NCBI RefSeq assembly: GCF_011801125.1
Contig: NZ_CP046171.1
Location: 5,766,001-5,830,000 of the forward strand
DNA: 64,000 nucleotides
Reading direction: 5' to 3'
Origin: Nocardia brasiliensis
Lineage (GTDB): Bacteria; Actinomycetota; Actinomycetes; Mycobacteriales; Mycobacteriaceae
Part shown: in pieces, positions 58,585 through 64,000 of the stretch
Position numbering within the stretch: the first letter of the stretch is position 1
How the letters are laid out: each line of letters starts with the position of its first letter
Notes under the pieces: model-generated
The model's database searches: none
Told to the model about the DNA's origin: nothing
Seen by the model: the letters and a program-made list of their open reading frames with translations, nothing else
Position numbers and translations under genes: made by a program

Positions 58585-59459
58585 CGTCCTTCGTCGAAAT
58601 TGGCGGCCGCGCCCTGCAACCGATCGAGGTAGCGGGTGTTGATCGTGTCCAGCCCGAGCAGCACGACGAAGTCGGCGACCGCGAAGTCCGGATCGTGTGC
58701 CGGTTCACCGCAGATCTGCGCGCCGAGCCGCAGATACCCTCGGACCAGCGGCGGCAGCTTGGGCCGGGCCGGCGGGGTGAGTTCGTCGAGGGTCTTGCCG
58801 TCCACCACGACCGGCCGGTACGGCCGCACCCGCTGCGCCGCGGCGCAGGCGTGCTTGCCGAGCAACAGGTCACGTACGCCGCGGACGTTCACCCCCGGCG
58901 GGTCGGCCGGCGTGTCCCGCATCGGCACCGAGGCGCAACCCATCACCCACTCGTACCCGGTGAGCTGGATGTAGTGCAGGATGCCCGCCCACATCAGGGT
59001 GAGCACCGACCCGTTGCGGTGCTCGGGCACCACGCAGGCCCTGCCCATCTCCACGATCCGCCTGCCGTGCGGATCCAGTTGGGACAGTTCGAATTCCGTG
59101 GCCGTGTAGTACCCGCCCGCGGCGGCGACCTTGTCCGGCGGCAGCATTCGATAGCAGCCGACGAACTCCTCGGTGCGATCGTCACGCACCAGCATGTGGT
59201 CGCAGTGGTCGTCGAACCGGTCGGCGTCCAAACCGGTGCCGTTGTCGGGGATGTCGAAGCCGGGCTCGTTCGCGAACACGTCGTACCGGAGCCGCTGCGC
59301 GGCGGTGCGATGCTCGGCGTCGGAGGACACGACCAGCGAGTACCGTGACCGTTGCGTTCCGGTGCCGGTCGAGGGCGCCGGAGCGGTCAGCACGGACGAC
59401 AACGGCCCACCCGTCGCCCGGTCGACATTCCTGATCGAATCGCTGAGCGATGCTGTCAT
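58581..59459 (-). CDS. OlsB-like GNAT acyltransferase
   Basis: A protein of 292 residues of the Acetyltransf_5 (OlsB/haemolysin-like) type: YSLVVSSDAEHRTAAQRLRYDVFANEPGFDI, DDHCDHMLVRD, VGCYRMLPP, IVEMGRACVVPEHRNGSVL and VMGCASVPM. OlsB attaches a 3-hydroxyacyl chain to the amino group of ornithine. It is coupled to the PlsC-like gene. ATG 59459 is the likely start; the frame is open to 59546. An inverted repeat lies 66-102 bp upstream. Confidence 0.87.
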   Translation of the reverse strand: MTASLSDSIRNVDRATGGPLSSVLTAPAPSTGTGTQRSRYSLVVSSDAEHRTAAQRLRYDVFANEPGFDIPDNGTGLDADRFDDHCDHMLVRDDRTEEFVGCYRMLPPDKVAAAGGYYTATEFELSQLDPHGRRIVEMGRACVVPEHRNGSVLTLMWAGILHYIQLTGYEWVMGCASVPMRDTPADPPGVNVRGVRDLLLGKHACAAAQRVRPYRPVVVDGKTLDELTPPARPKLPPLVRGYLRLGAQICGEPAHDPDFAVADFVVLLGLDTINTRYLDRLQGAAANFDEGR

Positions 59460-59524
59460 ACCCGTGATGAAGCCAGCCCGACACTGCGCCGGAGCAACCT
59501 CGAAGTGTCCCCGCGATGCCGGTT

Positions 59525-59561
59525 CGGTGAACGCGACACCGATCACACCGGGCGTTCACCG
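59525..59561. promoter_or_regulatory. Inverted repeat upstream of acyltransferase operon
   Basis: CGGTGAACGC (59525-59534) and GCGTTCACCG (59552-59561), 10-bp perfect arms 17 bp apart. It lies ahead of the OlsB-like gene start at 59459. Operator or terminator of ndh read-through are both possible; the wide spacing favours a regulator site. Confidence 0.4.
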
Positions 59562-59727
59562 CGCCGTCGCGTCGCGTTCGCGCCACCGCGCGGTCGATGT
59601 GGTTTCGCGGCGCCGGAGGCGTTGTCCGTGAACACGATTCGAACGGGAGCCGAACAGCACGAAGTCGCACCGCGCGAATCGCGATGCGACTTCCGATGCT
59701 GTGCCGAGGCCTATCGGCCCCGAACCG

Positions 59728-61020
59728 TCAAGCGGCGCTGCGTTCTTCGGCGTCGACGTGGCGTGGCGCCTTGTCCACCTCGGCGAAACCGGGACGACCG
59801 GTGCCGATGAAGGCGACCAGCCAGGAGGCGACCGCGGCGAACCGGTTGCGGAACCCGACGAGATAGAACAGGTGCACCGCCAGCCACACGAACCAGGCGA
59901 GCACGCCGCGGAAGGTGATCTTGTCGGTGAGCTTGGTGACCGCGCTGAACCGGCTGATCACCGCCATGCTGCCCTTGTCCCAGTACTTGAACGCGGTACC
60001 GGCCTGCTTCTTGCGGCGGATGATGTCGGCGGCGTGCCTGCCCTCCTGCATGGCCACCGGCGACTGTCCCGGGTAGCCGTTGAGCGAGGTCATGTCGCCG
60101 ATCGCGTAGATATCGGCGTACCCGCCGACGGTGAGGTCGGGATTGATCAGCAGCCGGCCCGCGCGGTCGGTCTCCACCCCGGTGGCCTCGGCCAGGACCT
60201 TGGCGAACCCGCCTGCCTGCACACCCGCCGACCAGACGACGGTCTCGGCGGCGATGCCGTGCTCGACGCCGCTCTTGTCCTTCACGGTCACCTTGCCGTG
60301 CTCGATGTCGGTGACGAAGGTGCCGAGCAGCACCTCGACGCCCGAACGGGTCAGCGACTTCTTCGCGTATTCCGACAGCCCGCCGCCGAACGGGGGCAGC
60401 ACTTCGCCCGCGCCCTCGACCAGGGTGACCGAAACCTCTTGGTGGTAATACCGCTTCGCCAGTTCCTTGAGCTGGCCCGCCACCTCGACGCCGGTCGCGC
60501 CCGCGCCGACCACCACGAAGCTGAGCAGCCTGCGCTTGGTCTCCGCGTCGGCGTTCGCCGCCTCGGCGAATACGCGCTGGATCTGCGACCGCAGCAGCTT
60601 CGCGTCGTCGATGGTCTTGAGCGAGAAGGTCTTCTCGGCGAAATCGTCACGCCCGAAATAGGACTGGCTGGCACCGGTGGCGGCGATCAGCGACCCGTAG
60701 CGGATCCGGTGCTGGGTGCCGTCGTGCTCATAGGTGACAATCGCCTTGTCCGGGTCGATGGCGACCACCTTGCCGAGGCGCACGTCAGCCTCGCGGTGGC
60801 GGCGCAGAATGCCCGCGATCGGCGGGGCGATCTCCTCCGATGCCAGCACACCGGTCGCTACCTGGTACAACAGCGGTTGGAACAGGTGCTCCGGCGTGCT
60901 GGAGATCAGCACGTAATCGATACCCGACTTGGCAAGTTGCTTGGCGGCGGACAGCCCGCCGAACCCCGACCCGACTATGACAACACCCGCGGTTTCGATT
61001 CCCGCATCCACGTACTGCAT
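59728..61020 (-). CDS. ndh: Type II NADH dehydrogenase
   Basis: A non-proton-pumping NADH:quinone oxidoreductase of 430 residues. FAD-binding GSGFGGLSAAKQL, quinone-side QPLLYQVATGVLASEEIAPP, NAD-binding VVVGAGATGVEVAGQL, and YAIGDMTSLNGYPGQSPVAMQEGRHAA. The C-terminal amphipathic/hydrophobic region (VLAWFVWLAVHLFYLVGFRNRF) attaches it to the membrane. ATG 61020 has GGAGG six bases ahead. Divergent from a LysR-type regulator gene. Confidence 0.95.
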   Translation of the reverse strand: MQYVDAGIETAGVVIVGSGFGGLSAAKQLAKSGIDYVLISSTPEHLFQPLLYQVATGVLASEEIAPPIAGILRRHREADVRLGKVVAIDPDKAIVTYEHDGTQHRIRYGSLIAATGASQSYFGRDDFAEKTFSLKTIDDAKLLRSQIQRVFAEAANADAETKRRLLSFVVVGAGATGVEVAGQLKELAKRYYHQEVSVTLVEGAGEVLPPFGGGLSEYAKKSLTRSGVEVLLGTFVTDIEHGKVTVKDKSGVEHGIAAETVVWSAGVQAGGFAKVLAEATGVETDRAGRLLINPDLTVGGYADIYAIGDMTSLNGYPGQSPVAMQEGRHAADIIRRKKQAGTAFKYWDKGSMAVISRFSAVTKLTDKITFRGVLAWFVWLAVHLFYLVGFRNRFAAVASWLVAFIGTGRPGFAEVDKAPRHVDAEERSAA

Positions 61021-61059
61021 GACAGCCTCCTTCTCTCATTACCAACCGTCATCCAGAAG

Positions 61060-61108
61060 CGAGATATTTCAGGTGTTAGGGCGCATAATGCAGATGACTC
61101 TTATCTCG
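61060..61108. promoter_or_regulatory. Inverted repeat between ndh and lysR-type gene
   Basis: The 111-bp divergent promoter region is less G+C-rich than its flanks. It holds CGAGATA (61060-61066) and TATCTCG (61102-61108) in inverted orientation, and GCATAATGC at 61083-61091 between them. This fits a LysR-type control region serving both genes. Confidence 0.45.
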
Positions 61109-61131
61109 ATCCGTCATTAATCGGAGGCGCT

Positions 61132-61989
61132 GTGGAACTTCGGCAGCTCACCTACTTCGTCGCCGTCTGCGAGGAGCTCAGCTTCAGCGGAGCGGCCGCA
61201 CGGTGCTTTATCTCACAGTCCGCGATCAGCCACCAGATCTCCCGGCTCGAGCGCGACCTCGGCGTACAACTGTTCGAGCGGTCGACAAGATCAGTAGTAC
61301 CCACCGACGCCACCGCACGGCTACTTCCCCTTGCGAAACAGATGCTGAGCCTGGAATCGGCGATCCGGGCGGCGGTGCGCACCGTGGGCCCGCGCATCCG
61401 GCTCGCGGCGAACATGTCCTTCGCGACCAGATCACTGTCCGCGATCGCGGGCGCGCGGGCGACACACCCGGAGGCGGAGATCGAATTCGTGATCAAACCG
61501 TTCCGTCAGCGGATCACCGCGGTCGCCGACGGCGACTGCGATCTGGCGCTCATCCGCGGCAGCGTCGATCAGCCGGGACTGGAGGTGGAGAAGCTGTGGG
61601 TGGAAGACCTGGTGATCGCGACCTCGAGCGCGCATCCGCTCGCCACCCGGGACACGGTGACGCTGTCCGACCTGAGCCGCTACCCGCTGCTGCTGCCGCC
61701 GGAACAGGAACAGGTGCTGTTGCACACCGTGATTCGGTCCGCGTTCGCCGAGCTGCCCACCGGCCCCACCTTCGGCCCGCCGATCCCGCCGGACCACACC
61801 GCAACGCTCGAATTGATCAACCGCCCCGACGCGTGGACCGTCCTCTACGCGGAGAGTTCCACCGAGGGCCTGGTCGTACTGAAGCTGGCCGAACAGAAAC
61901 TGCGCATCCCCGTCTCGGCGGTGCTGCGCAGCGACGTGCGCCGCTCACCGATCCTCACCACACTGCTCGCGGGACTGCATCGCAACTGA
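61132..61989 (+). CDS. LysR-family transcriptional regulator
   Basis: A regulator of 285 residues. The winged helix-turn-helix is ELRQLTYFVAVCEELSFSGAAARCFISQSAISHQISRLERDLGVQLFERS, followed by a linker helix and the two-lobed effector domain. GTG 61132 follows GGAGG (61123-61127). Divergence from ndh suggests control of respiration or redox state, but LysR proteins often regulate only their neighbour in response to a metabolite; the ligand is unknown. Confidence 0.94.
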   Translation: MELRQLTYFVAVCEELSFSGAAARCFISQSAISHQISRLERDLGVQLFERSTRSVVPTDATARLLPLAKQMLSLESAIRAAVRTVGPRIRLAANMSFATRSLSAIAGARATHPEAEIEFVIKPFRQRITAVADGDCDLALIRGSVDQPGLEVEKLWVEDLVIATSSAHPLATRDTVTLSDLSRYPLLLPPEQEQVLLHTVIRSAFAELPTGPTFGPPIPPDHTATLELINRPDAWTVLYAESSTEGLVVLKLAEQKLRIPVSAVLRSDVRRSPILTTLLAGLHRN

Positions 61990-62033
61990 ATCCGCGCCTA
62001 CCAGCGCGCCCGCCAAACTCTTGGCGGGCGCGC

Positions 62034-63188
62034 TCAGGGCTGACGATCGACAAAGCTCGGGTCCACACTGATTGTTCCAGTGAGCCGCCAAACACCACGT
62101 TCGAAGATCAAGTCACCTGAGACGACAATGGGCTGCTTACTCTGGTGTGCACGGATCGCCCATACGTATTCCTCACCAGTCAGTGGTACGTGAACCTTTC
62201 GTGGGCGGCCGTCCACATGGGTGGAAAGCACGATGCTTGTGGCTTCTTGGTCCTCGTCGCCTAGGTCGTCCCGATTGAGCGTGCGCACAGTACCGAGCAG
62301 TGTCATGTAGCGGGGCGGTTCCTCACGCCTGACGAGCCGTTCCCGCACCCGCGGCAAACCAGCCATTGCGTTGCGATCGACAACGATCCGCGAGGCGCTG
62401 ATCTCAGGTGGCGGCATCGTTGCCGCCCAATCGAACGACAAATCAAGCGCACGTAGCGTTTCCGGCTGTGTCAACTCCAGGACCGACTCGACCAGACTGG
62501 CACTCAGCCCCAGCTGCCCAGCATTATCCAGAGCGCGCTCGTCCCAATCGAGTGCTAACTGCCGAGTCGACTGCAGACCTGTAGCCAACGTTGTCATCAC
62601 CTTACGCGGAAATGGCACAGCCGGAGATCCGTCCCCGTGCGGCGTCACGACATCGCCGAGCCGAGTTACTACGGTGAATACGAAGCTGCCACGTTTTGTG
62701 TGTCCGAGGCGAATATCTTCTTCGAGGAACTCGGTGACCGTTGCCGATCTCCTACCACGGTGCGAATGGGTCGGATCATCAGCAGTCGTCGCGGCCGCCC
62801 TCAACATCGTGAACAGCGCTTCCAACGTCGTCTCTGCCTGACGAAATGGGATCGTCCCGTCGGTCATTTCTTGATCGAGTCGGACAAAGAAGAGATCGGC
62901 ACGCGCCGCAACGATGCGTTCGGCCAATTGCCGGAGATCCCAGTCGTAGATCGTGGCAAGCGCCTGGAGAGTGTCACGGAAACGTACGGGAAAGTCGACG
63001 TAGTCAGTAGCCAAAGGCACCATGACCCGACCTAGAGGGCCACTCTCCCCCGGCAGACGCCAGATTTCCTTGACGTCGTCGTCGCGAGCTTCCAGCTGCC
63101 AGTCATGGCTCGCCAGATACTGTGACACGGCTGGCGGCGACAACGAAGAGGCGACCTCGGACAGAGCGTCGAGCGGGGCCTTCTTCAC
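62034..63188 (-). CDS. Unknown protein, partner of DUF4365-like nuclease
   Basis: A cytosolic protein of 384 residues with no signal peptide or membrane helix. Residues 45-190 are mostly helical (LATDYVDFPVRFRDTLQALATIYDWDLRQLAERIVAARADLFFVRLDQEM in part, later VTEFLEEDIRLGHTKRGSFVFTVV). The C-terminal 95 residues (YMTLLGTVRTLNRDD, then RKVHVPLTGEEYVWAIRAHQSKQPIVVSGDLIFERGVWRLTG in part) look like a small beta-barrel. I cannot name a family. Start GTG 63188 has AGGAGG six bases ahead and the ORF overlaps the nuclease gene. Lower G+C than neighbours. Confidence 0.8.
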   Translation of the reverse strand: MKKAPLDALSEVASSLSPPAVSQYLASHDWQLEARDDDVKEIWRLPGESGPLGRVMVPLATDYVDFPVRFRDTLQALATIYDWDLRQLAERIVAARADLFFVRLDQEMTDGTIPFRQAETTLEALFTMLRAAATTADDPTHSHRGRRSATVTEFLEEDIRLGHTKRGSFVFTVVTRLGDVVTPHGDGSPAVPFPRKVMTTLATGLQSTRQLALDWDERALDNAGQLGLSASLVESVLELTQPETLRALDLSFDWAATMPPPEISASRIVVDRNAMAGLPRVRERLVRREEPPRYMTLLGTVRTLNRDDLGDEDQEATSIVLSTHVDGRPRKVHVPLTGEEYVWAIRAHQSKQPIVVSGDLIFERGVWRLTGTISVDPSFVDRQP

Positions 63189-63748
63189 CACTGACCTCCT
63201 TCGCCGATTACCTGCATAATGCCCTGAAGACTGCTCACGTCAAACAAGTTGCACCTGGGCAAGCGCACCGTCTTGCTAGCCTTACCATCGTCGATCTCGC
63301 CAAGCTTCTTCGCATGTTCCCAGTACATACGGCTCGAGCTGGTCAAACCCGCTTCGGAAAGATCAAGTAGCTGGTCAGGATTCTCGGGTATGAGCAGCAC
63401 TCCGAGCAGCGCAGGTGCAAATCGTTTGGGGCTCACCAGCTTGAGGAACCGATCGCGCTTCAGCGTCCACGCCAGGTGATCGGCCTCTAGTAACCGACTC
63501 TGTGTCGTGCACTTGAGCTGCATCTCGAACTCTGGGCAGTAGTACCTTGTGTACTCCGCAGACGCGACAATCGTGATGTCGACGCCGTCATAGTCTGTCT
63601 CATGGCTCTTGATCGAGCAGCCAGCTGCTGCAGCCACCATACGGACAAACGCCAGGCTGAATTGCTCCTGCCGCGCAGTCATCGGCAAGCCACCATCCAG
63701 GCTCAACGATGCAGACCGAGCTCGGAGACATTCACCGCCTTCAATCAT
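63185..63748 (-). CDS. DUF4365-like putative nuclease
   Basis: A protein of 187 residues with the pattern of DUF4365: ARQEQFSLAFVRMVAAAAGCSIKSHETDYDGVDITIV, then FEMQLKCT, then LKRDRFLKLVSP and PALLGVLLIPEN. The order Asp (DGVD), then E-x-Q-x-K (EMQLK), is that of a PD-(D/E)XK nuclease core. Start ATG 63748 has GGGAGG ahead; ATG 63682 is possible. It overlaps the next gene by a few bases. Its codon use and G+C are unlike the flanking genes, so recent acquisition is likely. Nuclease activity is inferred, not shown. Confidence 0.72.
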   Translation of the reverse strand: MIEGGECLRARSASLSLDGGLPMTARQEQFSLAFVRMVAAAAGCSIKSHETDYDGVDITIVASAEYTRYYCPEFEMQLKCTTQSRLLEADHLAWTLKRDRFLKLVSPKRFAPALLGVLLIPENPDQLLDLSEAGLTSSSRMYWEHAKKLGEIDDGKASKTVRLPRCNLFDVSSLQGIMQVIGEGGQW

Positions 63749-63843
63749 GCCGCCCCTCCCGGTGTCCCCTTCGGACTTGCTGAGTACGTATGTTCCGCGA
63801 ACTCTAGCTGCTCACGTCACCCGACTACACTGCAACGAAAGAG

Positions 63844-63874
63844 GTGGCCCCGACTGAACTTCAGTCGGGGCCAC
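63844..63874. terminator. Terminator downstream of etfA
   Basis: A perfect 14-bp inverted repeat (GTGGCCCCGACTGA and its complement) with a 3-nt loop, 20 bases after the etfA stop. It separates etfA from the DUF4365-like unit. Confidence 0.85.
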
Positions 63875-63893
63875 TGCCTTTGGTCGGCCGCGA

Positions 63894-64000
63894 TCAGCCC
63901 TTGTGGGCCTTGACCGCCTCGGTCAGCTGCGGCGCCACGTTGAACAGGTCGCCGACGATGCCGTAGTCCGCGATCTCGAAGATCGGGGCCTCTTCGTCCT
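63894..64000 (-). CDS. etfA: Electron transfer flavoprotein alpha subunit, C-terminal part
   Basis: The last 34 codons of a gene that continues beyond the right edge. The visible end [19 protein letters not shown] followed by [12 protein letters not shown] is the typical C-terminus of EtfA/FixB, the FAD subunit that accepts electrons from acyl-CoA dehydrogenases. The position next to the acyltransferase pair matches M. tuberculosis Rv3028c. Start and domain content lie outside the window. Confidence 0.88.
   Translation of the reverse strand, partial: DEEAPIFEIADYGIVGDLFNVAPQLTEAVKAHKG

Noticed and set aside
59701..61131. A plus-strand open frame continuing into the LysR gene, which would give a 762-residue protein
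   Set aside because: Its first 477 codons are antisense to ndh. The LysR start at GTG 61132 has its own GGAGG site.

Overview
The window is a high-G+C actinobacterial chromosome segment, most likely from Nocardia or a close mycolic-acid relative (inference from gene content, order and codon use). Much of it follows the Mycobacterium tuberculosis Rv3001c-Rv3028c order as I remember it: ilvC-ilvN-ilvB, cfp6-like PH-domain gene, DoxX gene, lppZ-like lipoprotein, gatB, pfkA, gatA-gatC, an ACT-domain gene, ligA, a MetE-like gene, mnmA, iscS, a PlsC-like and an OlsB-like acyltransferase, and finally the 3' end of etfA at the right edge.

Layout. 64-1777: two divergent HNH nuclease genes, the + strand one of visibly lower G+C. 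1827-6181: a MoxR ATPase with a VWA partner, an F420/FMN split-barrel oxidoreductase and a cation/proton antiporter. 6182-6767: twin palindromes in front of a small secreted His-rich protein. 6828-13440: branched-chain amino acid synthesis, with ilvBNC on the minus strand behind a leader-peptide attenuator (leader reading ...ELLVIG...) and ilvD on the plus strand. 13543-21168: DoxX, lipoprotein, gatB, an esterase-like lipoprotein, a DUF6545-like membrane protein and pfkA.

21271-40992 is a roughly 20-kb insertion, relative to the mycobacterial order, between pfkA and gatA. It is rich in envelope signalling: three membrane Ser/Thr kinases, two beta-lactamase-fold lipoproteins each beside a kinase, two NarL/LuxR-type two-component systems, an ABC/FtsX exporter divergent from one of them, a membrane-anchored phospholipase A2 coupled to a membrane alpha/beta-hydrolase, a SRPBCC protein behind a perfect KstR-like box, and an SDR enzyme behind a repeated operator-like element.

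41060-61989 returns to housekeeping genes (gatA-gatC, ligA, mnmA-iscS, the acyltransferase pair, NDH-2 with a divergent LysR regulator) with accessory genes between them: GNAT, orphan AAA ATPase, small secreted protein, a QueA-like/SDR operon with two inverted repeats, a secretory lipase and a PucR-type regulator. 62034-63748 is a lower-G+C two-gene unit, a DUF4365-like putative nuclease overlapping a 384-residue protein of unknown function. It sits directly before etfA and is my best candidate for an undescribed defence or conflict module.

I saw no tRNA, rRNA, CRISPR array, insertion sequence or prophage.
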